Shown one piece after another: positions 23,833 to 38,072 of a DNA stretch of 64,000 nucleotides. The notes below the pieces were generated by a model, which was given only the letters and a program-made list of their open reading frames with translations, made no database searches and was not told where the DNA came from. This stretch comes from Linepithema humile (lineage: Eukaryota > Arthropoda > Insecta > Hymenoptera > Formicidae): positions 4,216,001 to 4,280,000 of the forward strand of contig NC_090130.1 in NCBI RefSeq assembly GCF_040581485.1, written 5' to 3'. Numbering within the stretch: position 1 is the stretch's first letter; each line of letters starts with the position of its first letter. The position numbers were made by a program, and so were the translations under genes.

Positions 23833-26800
23833 TTACACTCGCAAGAAATCGGCGATCTTTTTCGCACTTTCTCCCAACAGTATCGTCCTGTGGTTTCCTT
23901 CCACTTCTTCTATTCTCACCGGTTGCGTGCAGATCTAAAAAGTAAAAAGAAAACAAATTACATGTAAGTCTTCAAGTATAAAGTCGGCAAACCTTTCGAT
24001 TCCACAAATGAGAAATATTAATTGATCAAGCTTATATTCAAACAAACTAAGCGTATCCATTTGAATTCAAATTCACAAATCCGCAACGTTTCATACAAAT
24101 ACTTTCGTCGGCAATTTTCACGGCAAGAGTCATGCATACGTGACAGCGATCGTCAAAATGATAGAAAAGGAAAAAAAGATAACATTGTAGATATTATATA
24201 ATTTAATAAGAGAGATGAATGTGTGCTTTACCTTTGATAAACCGTAATCCTCTTCTATATTTATATAGTTATCTGTAGCTTTAATCAGTGTGACTGGTCC
24301 GTTGAACTTTTTGCTCGGTTCGTATAATGAAGCAGCTAACAACTTTAGGAACAAAAGGTGTCCGGCGATCTTCAGATCTTCGTTGTCAAACGGCGTGTCG
24401 CCTATCACTTTCAACATATTCTCTTGGATATCCTCCATCTGCGTAATGTTTGCTAGCATACTGCATGCCTAAAAGATTCCGGATTATAAAATGCATATAG
24501 CAAATAGCTAATAAACGAGAAAAAAAACATATTGAATGTTCAATAATTATGAATCGTCAAATTCAAAGGGCAAAAAAAGTTATCTGCGCATACAATAAGC
24601 TCGCTCATTAGAGTTGATTCTTGCTTAGGTTTCATATTATTTATTCCTCGATTATTTGTGCAATATCCCTCTTTATAATTATTTCTATCTTTGACATTTG
24701 AGAATACACTATACGTTTTTTAGGTACAAGAAAGAATAAGTAAACATTGTACTTACTTGTAGGTAAGTAATGCTCTTGTTGAACTGTATGGTGAAAAACG
24801 CCATCGCTTTTACGTAACCTTCCATTACATCCTCATTAGACAATAATCTACTGATCTGCTTCGTTTGCAGGTGCACGAATGCCGACGAACCGTCGATCAA
24901 ACTCAGTTGAACCTTTTCTCCGGCGGTTTCCAATTGCAGGGCCATCTCAATCGCGACGCAAGCGCCAAACGAATATCCCGCCACGTGGTACGGTCCCTTC
25001 TTCTGGACCTTCCTGATGGCGCTTACGTAAAACGCAGCCATGTTGAGTATCGTGTCATGAGGTGTTTCTTTGGTGCTTTGCAGACCCCAAAGTGGTCTCT
25101 CGAGTTCGCTGGCCATGTCTTCGAGATGTGCCGCCAGACCCTCGATCGCGTGAACGATAAACAATGCCGGTCCCTTCGAGCTCTTCGTCTTGAGGCGGAC
25201 GAGGAATTCCTTAGGGAGTAATTCGTTACTCGGCCACTGCATCAGCAGCATGTTGTTGCTGGCGACGCTGGCGTCCGAGACCGCGGTAGTAGTTGCCACA
25301 CTCGCGGCGGGAGGTTGCTGTTCCTTCGCCGTCTCGCCACTCGCCGAAGATAATTCTTGCAGTTTGCCGAAAGTCAAGTTACGGATATCTTGGGGCGACA
25401 ACACGACTTCGTAGTTCCTCTCGAGGGTCTGTTTTATCTCCGTGCCCATCAGCGAGTCCATACCCAAATCGGCCAGGCTGTTGTTGGGATTGATCGAGTT
25501 CACTTCTTTGATACCCAAGATATTGGCGATCGCTTCAACGAGGCCGGCCTTGTTGCCGCCGTCCGCGGATTTGTATTTCTCAGCTAACACCGCGGAAGCT
25601 AGCACCGGATGTGGCTGCTGAAGGAACGTGTCCATGGTGGCGAGGCAACTCGCTATATGCTGCGGTAAGGTACCGCCCACTTCGGTATCGTTATCTCCCA
25701 TTGTTTCTGAAAAACATAGCATTACATCATAAAAATAGGAATATAAAATATAGCGTGCCATAAATGTACAGAATAATAATTTCTGAACTTAATTTTAAAC
25801 TTAATTTCCATCATTATTGGTAAATTTATAATATTTTTTAGAAAGTAGAATAAAAATGACGAAAAATCAGCTTTTAGAAGCAAAACAGACGACCAAAAAA
25901 AAGTTTTGAAAAACCAATTCAGGAGGCTATGCGATTGAGAGAAAAATTATATTACCTATAACTAAGCCGACGTCTCCGATAGCGCCCCACTGAATAGCGA
26001 GACCAGGCAAGCCATTAGCCTGTCTCTGCTCCATCAATCTCTCCATAGTCGAGTTTGCGAAACCGTAATTGGTTTGGCCCGCGTTTCCGCGACCGCACGA
26101 TATGGACGAGAACACGACGAAGTAATCCAGGGACGGGCAGGACTTCCTGGACGCCACGTCCAGATTCCTCGTACCGCTGACTTTCGGCAATATCACCGTC
26201 CTGTAATCCGCCTCTTCCAGATTCTCGATCAAGGCGTCGCGCAGGACGGCCGCCAGGTTGAATATACCGCCTACCGGTGCCAGCCGGCTGCTTTCCGCGA
26301 TCAAGCGCTCGGCGCCCGCCAGTGTCGTGACGTCCGCCGTGGAGATGGCGACCTTCACGCCCTTTTCGCGCCAGCGTCGCACGCACAACGCCTGGTAACC
26401 GGTGCGTATGCCCGAGCGCGACACGAGAACAATGAACTTGGCGCCGCGGGCGATCATCCAGTTGGCCAATTCCAGACCGAAACCGCCAAGACCGCCGATC
26501 AGCACGTACGATTTCTCCGGATTCATGTAAGTACGCGGTATCGCGGCAACGATCTTCGGCATCGGCATCACGCGTTCCTTCGGTTCCTCCTCCCGGATCT
26601 TCAGCAGCACCTTACCGATGTGCTTGCCCGTCGCCATGAATCGGAATCCCTGCTCGAGCTGCTGCTCCGAGAACACAGTCGAGGGCAGCGGGCGCACCGC
26701 ACCGTTCAAGATTCCCTCCGAAACCAATCTCACCACTTCTTTCTTCTCCGGGCAATCCTCGCCGAACAACGCGTCCAACAATATACCGTGGAAGGCCGTG

Positions 26801-29800
26801 TTCTTCAGGAACATCGACATCCCCACGCGACTGTCGTTCGACAGATCGTACTTGCCAATCTCGAGGAAGCGTCCGTTCATCGCGAGGCACCGTATGCCAG
26901 CCTGCAGTTTATCCTCCGCCAGTGAATTCAGTATCACGTCGACTCCGCGTCCCTGCGTCTCGTTAAGTATCAGCTGTTCGAAGCTGGTGTCTCGTGAATT
27001 GCCGATGTGTCGGTCGGTCAACTGAGGGAAAGTCTTCTTGATGTACTCTCTCTTATCCTGCGTGCCAACGGTGGTGAAGACCGTGCAGCCGGCGTGCAGA
27101 GCGATGGCGATCGCCGCTTGGCCGACGCCGCCTGTACCGGCGTGAATCAGGATGCTCTCGCCCGGCTTCAGTTCACCGCGCACGAACAGCGCGTAGTAAC
27201 TGGTCGCGTAAGCGACGGGTATCGTCGCCGCCTGTTCCAGCGTCCATTTGTCTGGTATCTCCCAAAGGAAACCACAGTCCGCCACCACGGTGGTCGCCAG
27301 TCCTCTGGCCTCGACCATGCCCATCACACGACGGCCGTCCTCGTCCCTTCCGGAAAACTCGAGTCCCAATATACAATCCTCCGTGGCCATCTTTCCCGGC
27401 AAGGCGTCCGGCGGCAGTTTGCCGCTCGCCAACATGATATCCCTGTTTGTTCGTGTGAAATTACTTGCCAGAACTTATCTAAGCGAGCAACGAATGACAC
27501 TTTGTTTCAACCATCTTACCTAAAGTTCAACGGAGCGTAGTACACGCTGCACAGCGTTGTATTTGAGAAATTGTCGGGCCGATAGTAACTCAACGGACCC
27601 TCGATCCATCTTAGGCTGCTCAAATCTCCCCGCACTAGCGCGTTTACATAGGCATGCTCCACTTGGAGAGAAGACAGGTTGCTCTGCTGATCCAATTGCA
27701 GGTGCCGATAACTGCCCCACTGTTCCCCCTTCAGCACGTTGGCCATTAGGCCCTTGCTCAACTGTTGCTTGTAGAATTGCACAGATAGGCCAAACTTGGG
27801 TGCGTTTTTATCCTGGATGAAGACGTAGCGGGCGTTTGCACCGCCCGATTCGCGCCGAATGCAAGTCATGAGTCCCACGAGACCTGCGAAACGAGATGGT
27901 TTTTCGATTTAACTTGATAGAAAAAAAATTAAAGAAACTATTTGAAAATGATTCTTTCGCAATCTTACCGAGTGATTCTTCGCCTTGGGATACAAGGAGC
28001 ACTTCCTGTTCTTCCGTTTCGGATTTCTTCAGCGCTGCCTTCACGCCCTCCAACCACGAGAGATTCTTTTCTGTGATCTGTATTACGATCGGTTCGCCAT
28101 TCTTTTCTTGTTTCTTCAGCAAGAGATAAGTCTTCCCCACGGGATCGACTTGCTTTCCGACCAACGACAGACCCGCGTGTTTCAACGCGGTGTTCAAATT
28201 TAGCTGGGTGCTAGTCTCCTCCAGAAGAACGAAACCGTTGGGCTTTAATGCGGCCGCCAGATTTTTGAGAACGGTGTATAATTGATTGGACAAGACGTCC
28301 GCCGCTATGACAAGGTGCACGTCTTGAGCCGGAGGTGCGTTGTTCACGTCACGCGCCACAACCTCAACGTTCATGTCCAGTTGATCGAGAGTCGCCGTGT
28401 AATGGTCCGGAGAAACAGTGGCCACCTGTATATCGACCTAAAAAAACAAAAATAATTTTCATAAAAATATAGCGTTACAAACATTCAATTTATTAATCAA
28501 CAATGTCGCGATAAGCTTAAGTATTGAATATTTTAATAAATTTATAACATAAAAAAAAATCTATATAATAATAAATAATTCTAATAAATGTTAAGAGCAA
28601 ATCTTGAAAAAATATAAATAAAAATTAACATTAGAAGAGAAACGCAATTATAAATAGAAAAATCTATAATCGCCAGCGCCGTTCACTCATAAATTCAAAC
28701 ATATGGAAATTATACATAAATGCAAGTAACAATTTAAGAATCTTGGAAGTTGTATTGAGAACTACTTCGATCTTTTTTATTGTCGACATTTTGCATCAAC
28801 AATTATAGGTTCCTCGCTTCAAATTACTCATCTGAATAATTTATTCATTGAATTAAATAATTTATTATAATAAGTTGATGAAAACTTGGCAATACTTACA
28901 ATATGCGGACCAGGTTCGCCATAGAGAATGTCCAGCACGAGCGGCGTCAAGAGGGCTTCCGCGGCTCGTTCGCCCGCGACTTCCACGGCTTTGATCTTCA
29001 GCGCCATTATATTCTCAAACATGGTCTGCAGAAGCACGGTGAGCGCGTGCACCTTTCCTCTCGTCGGATCCTCCACCAGACTGTGCGGATTCTCATAAGG
29101 TACGAAAGTGTATCGCTCGTGTTTGGGATCGGCTTGAGACTGTTGTCGTCGTGGTGCCAAGGAAGCCTTCAATCCTCTGAGTTCAATGCCGCCAGATTTG
29201 ACGATATTAATGTTCTTGTAATTATACACCGGCAGTGCGCCGTCCTCCGGTAATTCGTCCACCAGTTGCCTGTGAAGTACAGGATTGATCGCGGCGTATT
29301 GCAAACGGGACGGCAGATACAGCAGCTTGTGACTGGTGGACAGTATGCTGAACTGAAGCATGGTATCGATATAAGAGATCCACTCGTTGGACCAGCGAAG
29401 TTCGCCGGCGGTGGCATAATTGTCGCAGGATTTGATGCCTTGGAAGAGGCCGCGGTACTCGTATCCGCGCAGTCTCAGTTCCTTGTAAACGTCTTTCGTG
29501 TCCATCGGCAGAGTCTCCTTGTCGGCGGACGGCATCAGCGGCGGCGACAATTTCAACTGATCCTTCTCGATGGCTTCGGACACGCGGATGTTTCCGCTGA
29601 CGGCGACCGTGCCGCCCTCGCATATTTCAAAGTTGCCCGATCCCTCCAAGATGGTTATGGAGAACTTCACCACTCCCTCCTTCGGCATTATGGTGGCGCG
29701 CTGGAACCGCACGTTCTCCAACACCACTGGCAACCGATCGTATTCGACGCCGCGCAGCTTCGCCAGAGTTTTCCACACCAGCAGAATGTAGCCGGTGGCC

Positions 29801-32800
29801 GGGAAAAGGATCCGCCCGTCTATTTGATGTCCCGCTATGTGCGCGTCCGTTTCCTTCGACAGATCCACTTGGACCACGCATTCTCCCGATCGTCCCGACA
29901 CCTGCTTGAACGTGGCCACTTCCCAGTCGGTGGAATGATCCCATTTCACCAGCGGGCCGATCATCGGTGTTCCGCGACCGACGGGGAAACTCACAGGCGG
30001 ATAAAGCTTGGAGATGTCCGGCTGCGCGCCGGCCACGTACAGCTTGCCCACGCTGGACAGCAAAAAGGCCAGATTGTTCGCGTGACCCTGCTTGTGCAGA
30101 CCGATGTTGGTGACCGTCGGCGGTAACGATCTCCGCAGGATCGCCTGCAGCAAGCAGTGAGGCGCGATTTCGATTGTAATTGCGTTCTCCGGAATGTGTT
30201 TGATCGCTTCGTGGAAGAGTACGGGCGACAGCAAGTTGTTGACGTGATACGCGGACGAGCTGAACTGCGCGAGTGGACTGCCCCACGCGGCCTCGGGTAT
30301 GGAGGTGGAGATCCATCTGGCCGACCTCTGTTTCGGATTCGGTATGATTTGATCGAGCGAGGCGCGTAACTTGGGCCCGGCCGTGGCGATGTATTTGCTG
30401 TGGAAAGCGACGCCGGAACTCTTCACCAATTTGGCGAAGATGTCTTTGCTCTTTAATTCCTCCACAAACTTTTTCAGAGATTTCGGCTGACCGGAAACGG
30501 TCACCGACTCCGCGGAATTGTGACACGCCGGAATGATGTCGGGCGGGCACATACTCTTCGCCTGCTCCCAGCTCAGACCCACCGCCGCCATGGCGCCCAC
30601 GTCCAGTTTCGAGTCCTTGATCGACTTGCCTCTGCAGTAGGCTGCTATAACGGTCTGCTCCGGCGTGAACGAGCCGTCGGCGTAGGCGCAGCCCAGCTCC
30701 CCGACGGAGTGCCCGACTATGCCGTCCGGATGTACGCCTATGGACGTCAGCACGTCGACGAGGGCGACCTGCATGGCCGCGATCGACACGAAGGAATTTA
30801 TCACGTTCTCGAACGTCTCTTCCGTGCTATTCATGATGATGTCCATGAGATCGATGCCGTGCGGCCTCAGCGCGTCCGCGCACCGGTGCAGACTACGCTG
30901 GAAGACCTCGATGCCGAGCAGCTCGCGACCCATGCCGGCCCACTGCGCGCCCATACCGGAGAATACGAACCAGATGGGACGTTTCTCTTCCTGGATCACC
31001 ACATCGGCTATCTCGCGCATCCCATCGACGCTCAATATGTCGTAGCCGCGAATCTTGTGACCCGGTATGTTGTTGTTGTGCACACCGTGCAGCAACGAGA
31101 GAAACTCGTCGTCTGTCCGATGCTCCTTCGCTTTGTCCAGCAAAGTGTGTACGGCCTCCTGCGTGCGACCCGACACGGCGACCAGTCTGGGTAAGAGTTC
31201 GGTGTCCAGCACCGGTGACAATTTTGGCTTTGGATTGCTGCGCAGAACGACGTGCGCGTTCGCGCCGCCGAAACCGAACGAGTTGATGCCTATGATACCG
31301 CCGTTCCACGGCGTAGCCTTGTCGACCACTTTGAGACGTCCTTCCAACAAGCCAGGAATGTTCGGATTCGGACTCTCGAAGTGTAAGTTTGCGGGGATCA
31401 CGCCCGCTTCCATCGCGATCAACATCTTGGCGATCGCGCACAGTCCGCTGGCAGGTTCCGAGTGACCCATGTTGGACTTGATGGAACCGATGAGCAGGGG
31501 CGCCGTCCTGTTTTTGCAGAACAGTTCGTCGACAGAGTTGATTTCTTCCGGATCACCGACCTTGGTGCCGGTACCGTGGGCCTCCACGTAGACCACGTCC
31601 GCGGGATTGATCCCGACCTCGTTGTACACCTCGCGCATCAATTTATTCTGCATATTACCGTTCGGATACGTGATACCCTGACGTTTGTGACCGTCAGTGT
31701 TCGTTTTCGTGTGAAGCACTGTGGCGTACACCCTGCGCGCATCCTTTGCCTTCTGTAAATATATTGCCGCCACCGCCTCGGCTCTTACGTAACCTTTACC
31801 CGCGGAGTCGAATGCTTTGCATTTACCATCCTCAGACAGCATGCTCAGCCTGTGAAATTGAAGCGCATTCGCAGGCTTCAGCAGGAGATTCGCTCCGCCG
31901 ACAATCGCGGCGTCGCACTCGCCGGCGCGCATTGCGGCAATCGCATGATGCATGGCGTACAACGATGAGGAACAGGCCGTGTCTACCGCATAACTAGGTC
32001 CGGTGAAGTCGAATGTATAAGAGATTCTATTGGCGAACATTGCTCTGCAACATCCGGTCAGTTCATATCCTGCAAATAACATTATCTTTTATTCGTTATT
32101 TTTTAAGTTTTTTGCCGTTAAATGTTGACGAAATATGAGACAAATTTATGTCAAATGTAAAAAAAATTAAGTGCGTTTAAAATTACGACAAATAGCTTCT
32201 TATAAATTTTTGAATTTTAACAATTTTTTTTTCTCAATTTTTGATAAAAATTTCAACAAATATCTGCGATTAAAATATCAGACAAATGTAAGCAATTTAT
32301 TGGATGACAATCCAGAATCAATTTTCGAAATATACGAACCAGTGATTTTATCTATCTCTTTCGTCCAAAATTCATCAGATTCTGAAGAAGAAACGCCGAT
32401 AAACACGCCGGTACGCGATCCTCTCACGGCCGAGGGATTGATGCCAGCATCAACTATTGCCTCGTGCGTGATTTCTAACAACATTCGAAGCTGTGGATCC
32501 ATTACATCTGCTTGTTTGGGATGCACCCCAAAAAACGAGGCGTCGAAGCTACTGAGGTTCTTCAGCTTGGCGGATCTGAGCGGTAATCCGTGGATACCCG
32601 GCGTAAAACGGCGATCGTCATCGGTAACCATGTCAACTTCCTTCATTAGATTCTCTTTAAATTCCTCGATGTTTGACGATTCGGGCAGACGACCTGAAAG
32701 AAATGTCGACGTGTCACGCTCCCATAACGATCCGGTTAAATTATATCGCAACTGTTCACAATCGACAATTACCTGAAATGCCCGTAATGACGATGTCACT

Positions 32801-32881
32801 GTCGATGGAATATGGTACTCCATTTCCGACCACGGGTTCCCGCGTCATAGGACTGTTGATACTTTCAAACTGAGCAGGCAT
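23833..32881 (-). CDS. FASN: Fatty acid synthase, cytosolic type I
   Basis: Exons in transcript order: 32881-32773, 32693-32340, 32069-28900, 28437-27969, 27883-27520, 27442-25956, 25706-24757, 24468-24232, 23934-23833; 2413 aa. It makes long-chain fatty acids from acetyl- and malonyl-CoA with NADPH. Domains in order: ketosynthase (Cys187 in DTACSSS, His319, His357), malonyl/acetyltransferase (Ser609 in GHSVGE), dehydratase (His902 in HQIDGRILFP, later DTMLQ), non-catalytic methyltransferase region, enoyl reductase (HAGTGGVGQAA near 1588-1598), ketoreductase (GGLGGFG about 1805; Ser1935, Tyr1948), acyl carrier protein (Ser2069 in GMDSL), thioesterase (Ser2230 in GYSFG, His2395 in GNHRT). All catalytic residues are present, so the enzyme looks intact. 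Exon 2 uses a weak donor (gttcgt). Insects carry several FASN copies; this resembles the conserved FASN1 type. Confidence 0.97.
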
Positions 32882-32931
32882 TTTGCCGTGTAATTTATGT
32901 TAAACTTCGTTTACTGTAGATTCTTCTCCGT
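32882..32931 (-). other. 5' UTR part of FASN coding exon 1
   Basis: The acceptor tctttgcag ends at 32932, 50 bases before the start codon. This shows that the mRNA begins further upstream, in a non-coding exon. Confidence 0.75.
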
Positions 32932-33763
32932 CTGCAAAGATAAAAACCAATTCGAATCATTAGAACATATTTAAACAATAGAAAAATTTCAATTTTTTAT
33001 ACTTCTTAAGAATATAATGTTTTTCGTTTTCGTTAAAAATATCTCTTGCTTTGCCTTCAGCATATTTTAAAAAAATCATCAAACAGATCTTTCATCATTT
33101 TTGTCGGGATTGAAGATTTCAATAAGTCTGTCTGAGATTATTTACGCGTATCTGTAACATTAAAATCTAAATTCGCTGGTTAAGATCTCGTTCAACATGT
33201 CTCTTTGGACACGCTCAATCCGTGAGCAATTACTATGCACAATTACCTTCAATTGGCACACAGCATACTTAATTGAGTAATCTCAGTTGAGTAGTTTCAC
33301 TCGGATAAACCAATTTTGCAATGATTGTTCGCGGGTGTCATTCCTTTCAACAAATGCATAATGTTAATGAATGACAGCACGTGTCCTCAAATGACCAAAA
33401 ATCCTCGTTTACACATTCCGATAAAAATCTCATATATTTCTATTCTACTTAAATCTTAAGTAAGATTTGATGTCATCGTTTAAGATACGCTAGTTTTAAA
33501 AACTGTCATTAAATTAAATAGAGGGAAAGAAACTATTACATTAATTCAAAATATATTATTGCAATCATGAAAATTTTTCGTGTGCATTCAACTTTCACAG
33601 ATATTATTACATTTTAAATTTCAGTCTGATATGTATTGACATGTAAGATATGATATGTCATCAACACTCGCCTCAAACGTGCCACTGCAAAAAAATCATG
33701 CAACACTTGATAAAAAATTAATCAGAACGTTGGTCACATCACATGATCAATATGTTCAGTATC

Positions 33764-33986
33764 ATACGTTTATTATACGTTATACGTGGCGAAGTTACTA
33801 ATTAGACATGCGAAAATATTAAGATGAAACGCTGGACAGCTTTGTCTTGGAGTTTTCCTCCACATTTTGAAACGGAGTATCCGCTAAAGTACTCTTTTGT
33901 TAAACAAACTGCACATATACGCGGGTAAATAACAACCTTGAAAATATAAAGTGTACGTGCGGTCAGCACGAGCTCGATTCGTGATC
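33764..33986. repeat. Duplicated segment, copy 1
   Basis: Aligns over most of its length with 34670-34890 (shared stretches such as CATTTTGAAACGGAGTAT and CTTGAAAATATAAAGT), same orientation, about 0.9 kb apart, with scattered substitutions and small indels. Confidence 0.85.
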
Positions 33987-34016
33987 ACGTGCTGCGGAAC
34001 GTGTTATCCTCGACGT

Positions 34017-34275
34017 GACATAATTTTGGAAGATAGCAAAGTCACGCGTCATTTGTGAAAATTGTCTGATACCCAATCAACGGAGCGATATAATTTTGGA
34101 AGATAGCAAAATAACGTATCATTTATGAAAATTGAATGACATTGGGTATGACAGGCGCGTGTCTACTTGACGACACTTTTTTTTAAAAGGTAATACCGGC
34201 TAATCAACGGCGTGGTATAATTTTGAAAGATAGCAAAGTCTCGCGTCACTTATTGTCTGATATCTAATCAATGGC
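34017..34275. repeat. Three diverged copies of a 65-70 bp unit
   Basis: The unit begins ATAATTTTGGAAGATAGCAAA at 34020, 34090 and 34216 (third copy with one change) and continues with a CGTCA..ATTGTCTGAT..AATCAA pattern. The last two are separated by unrelated sequence. Confidence 0.8.
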
Positions 34276-34669
34276 ACAATAACAGAGCGCAAGATCCGCA
34301 CATTAATTTTTACAGATATTTTTTTCTTTAGCAAAAATCTCACCCTTGTTTTCCTATGCGTAAAACTATCGGCTGATAAAGCCAAGATAAACGGTGGTTT
34401 TGCGAGTTTTGTAACCGCGATAAGATTTGCACATTATTGCGCACGAATCAGCGATGAGAAGTTATCACAGTTGTCGATCGATGTTAAACTAATTCAACAA
34501 AATTGAATCAGCCATGTCGTTATCTGAATGATTCATTCAGACCTTATCGGTGACGATAAATAAATAGAAAAAATTTACAATCGGTCATATTACGTCGAGG
34601 ATATTCAAGTCAAGCAAGATCGAGTTATCACGTTAGCGTGGTTCGCAGAGTGAATTGGATTCTGAATGA

Positions 34670-34890
34670 CACGTTTATTATGTATGTTGCAAAGTTGCTA
34701 ATTAGACAAGTAACTGCGAGGATATTAAGATAAAAAAACGCTAGACAGTTTTGTCCTTGAGTTTTATCCACTACATTTTGAAACGGAGTATCTGCTAAAC
34801 TCTTTCGTTAAACAAACTGTACGCGGATAAATAACGCATTAATCTTGAAAATATAAAGTATATGTGCAGTCAGCACGAGTTCGCTTCGTG
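34670..34890. repeat. Duplicated segment, copy 2
   Basis: Partner of 33764-33986 in direct orientation. Divergence suggests an old duplication within the intron. Confidence 0.85.
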
Positions 34891-37868
34891 AAATCATATA
34901 AAGCAAATATGTAACTTGTCATACAAAACGATAGATCACTTCTGAATAAATTTAGCAGTATATTAAGAAAAAGAAATAAAAAATACTGCAGATTTGAATG
35001 TGTTGCTTCTAAATAGACAGACATTTATATTTTCGTCTGAAAAAGATAAAATTAGAAAATATATTTTATCATAATTAAGATCAAAATTCAAAAAAAAGCA
35101 ATAATTATTAATATTCTTGATAGAGTAGTTTTTTGTACTGCGTCCCACTTATACTTTCAAATGAGGTTTCTCATATAATATAGTCATCTCACATCATACA
35201 ATCATAAGATGATTAAGATTACAAATGTCGAATTTTAATTTAAGCGATAATATACGCTTATTGCCAATTCATTGTACCGTTTTTTACACCGATAATATAC
35301 GTTTTAGATAGATAAAAAATTAACCCCTCATGCGTACAAAACTTAATGATCGCAGCTTTTGTATTTCGTCACATTCAACTAATTGATTCAGCTATTAAGT
35401 CTTATTAAAAGATAATTAGAAATTAAAACGATATCAGAAGTAGCTGCGCGGCAAATAAGTACAACAGCTGTACGTTTGATACTCAAAAGCTCGAGGTTGC
35501 GCCCACGCAATCGCGATCACGCGTGTGCGATTGTAATTAATAATTAAGGCATTAATAATTGCACTCTTGGAGAACACGAAAAATATGATATTCTAGAAAA
35601 TTCAAAGTCTTCGATACATGTGTGTTTAAAATATAAATAAGTTAAGAGAAGCAACAAATTCAAAATAAAAAGATTTGATATTGTTTTCACAGATAAGCAG
35701 AATATTATGCAAGAGCATGAAAAAAGATAACTTATATATATTTCAAACAACATAGAATCTTGCAGTTTTAGTGTAGTATTGTTTAAATATATCCAGCAAG
35801 ATTTGCGCTATATGATAAAGTTTCTGCTCAAATAAGAAATATTTATTTCTGTTATAAATACTCAAAAACCAAAAATACAAAATCGCAAGAGCTGTTACAA
35901 TAAATGCTATCGATTCTTCTAAAAATAAAAAAGGAATAATTTTTACATGTTTTTATATTTTTACACACAAAATTAGTTTAAAGTTATTTTAAACTTATTT
36001 GCATTTCATTGCTTTCTTACGAATATTCAACCATCAACTGAAGTAACTTCTGAACAACTTTGCATTGATTGTACGTACAATTCCTAGGACAACTGTAAAA
36101 TCTCATTCAAAACATTACGCAACATTAAAAGAGCATAAAAACGAATCAAAAAACATTTAAAAAAATTAGTATAAAGCTTGAATTTATCGATTCTTTTAGT
36201 TTACTAATTTTTTCAAGCAAAAATGTGCATAGACATAATCTAAAAGAAATTATGCTTATCATTTTTGCAAAAATATCTTAAAAACTTATAAATATGACAA
36301 TATAATAAAACATCAACAATTATAAGTATTATATGTATATATTATAAGTTAATTATATATATTACACAAGTATTATACAGGAATGAGGAGCCTTGCACGA
36401 TAACGGTGCACCTTCGGTGGAATTGTCAACAGTCATACGTTTGACACAATTACACATATCGAAAAATGTCTTACATTTGCCACCAAAGTCAGTCTCAGCA
36501 TTCTAACTATTATTTAATGGGAACTAATATTCAACGCGATTATATTAATTCCACTGAAAATGATTGAATGTTACGGCTGAAATGTTTGGACATTATAAAA
36601 TTAATAAAGGATTTTTTAACATCATCATCATGCAAGACGCCTTATTATTCCTATACTTATAATTGTTTATGTTAATTATTAAGAACTCATCCATTCTGCT
36701 TTTGTTGTTAATATAATAAAATTTATAACTGATAAATTTGTACGGTTGAAAATTAATTAGTTAAAATGTTTCATTGTTTCTGCAATTCTCTTGCGTGAAG
36801 CTTTATAACAATATAAATAATATTTCTCTTTCCTCTTTAGTCTTTCTATTTATAACCAAATTTATACCATTTTTAAATGTTAATGTAAACAAAAATATTT
36901 ATAATGATTCATAAAAGTGAAATCGCAAACACAACAGGTATCGATTTGACATCACGCTCATATAACATCCGGATATGTATGACGTAATATAAACACGAAA
37001 GAAGTATCGACTATTGTTGGTAATATTGAGTTTTATAAAAGAAACGAAAGCAAAGTCACGTATAAATCTTTTTTTCATGCTACACGCGAGAATTTGTCAC
37101 TATTTGCCATTTATATGAGTTGGATTGCGAATCCGTAAAACTGAGCATATATAATGAACTCGTTCGCATTTCTCGCGAAGCCGCAATGCATTCGATTGTT
37201 CTGTTAGACATTCACATAGTTTGACATACATAATGATAAATTGCTTTCGTCTCTCTTTTCTCTCTATATTTCGAGTGTATATTGCCCTTTATTATTGCCT
37301 GGTATTCTTTAAAGTACCGTGCGACAAATTGAAGTAGTGGGTGTAATCGATCTAATTCCTTTTACAAGTAGTCCGGAAAATAACTGATTACTATGTTACT
37401 TGTTCTCACCGAGAAAAACTAGCAAACAGTGTAATTACTTGTGAACGACTGAATGTATTTAATTCTTGAACGTATAATTTATCCTGCAAGCAAATAAAAA
37501 ATATATTTCATGGAACGCTAATATTACAGATTTCTTGACATAATATGGCATCATAATAATCATAATAAGCAATTACACACGAGAATAAATATATTTTTAA
37601 CTTTTGTCGGTGACAATATATTATGATGCTTTTACAAATATAATTGAATTTTTTATGATTTACTAAACTGTATTGTACCGATCTGATAATTGTGTAATTT
37701 TTTTGTGCTTTAGCTTATCGGAAAAAAAACATAAAGATCAGTATGAACAAATTTTACGCAAGATCACTTTCCAGTGTGGCGTTTCCGGCATCGCGCGATG
37801 CCGTTACTTCCCTCAGGAAGCAGATGATCACCCGCACTACCCCGATTATTGATCGCGCAAAAACTCAC

Positions 37869-38047
37869 CTGATTCGCGTTCTCGTATATACGTAATCCTG
37901 AAGAAAAATGTGGAACGCGTTACTCGTTGCGCCGTCCGGCCTTTTGAATCACCGCGGGACTCTCTTTGCAGTTGCGGAACTTGCTCACGGACACGAGTGA
38001 CTCCCGCTCTCGCTGGAGAAAACTGCCGGGCGATCAAATAGAGAACT
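37869..38047 (-). other. Predicted non-coding first exon of FASN
   Basis: G/C-rich against its surroundings, without any ATG on the minus strand. It ends in a good donor (ATCAG/gtgagt) at 37869/37868 and begins at an initiator-like CCAGTT (A at 38047), 33 bases below a TATA box. This fits a 5' leader exon for the FASN acceptor at 32932. It could instead belong to another transcript. Confidence 0.55.
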
Positions 38048-38072
38048 GGCTGGCGTCTAGCTCACCAGCATC

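Larger units (their letters stand above)
32932..37868 (-). other. Predicted first intron of FASN
   Basis: A 4.9-kb AT-rich interval between the predicted non-coding exon and the first coding exon. No coding region seen. It holds two sets of local duplications, listed separately. The reading as intron depends on the exon at 37869-38047. Confidence 0.55.

Noticed and set aside
29000..31900. Long plus-strand frames (up to 286 codons) opposite the large FASN exon
   Set aside because: Mirror frames of a G/C-rich coding exon; the minus-strand frame has all catalytic motifs.
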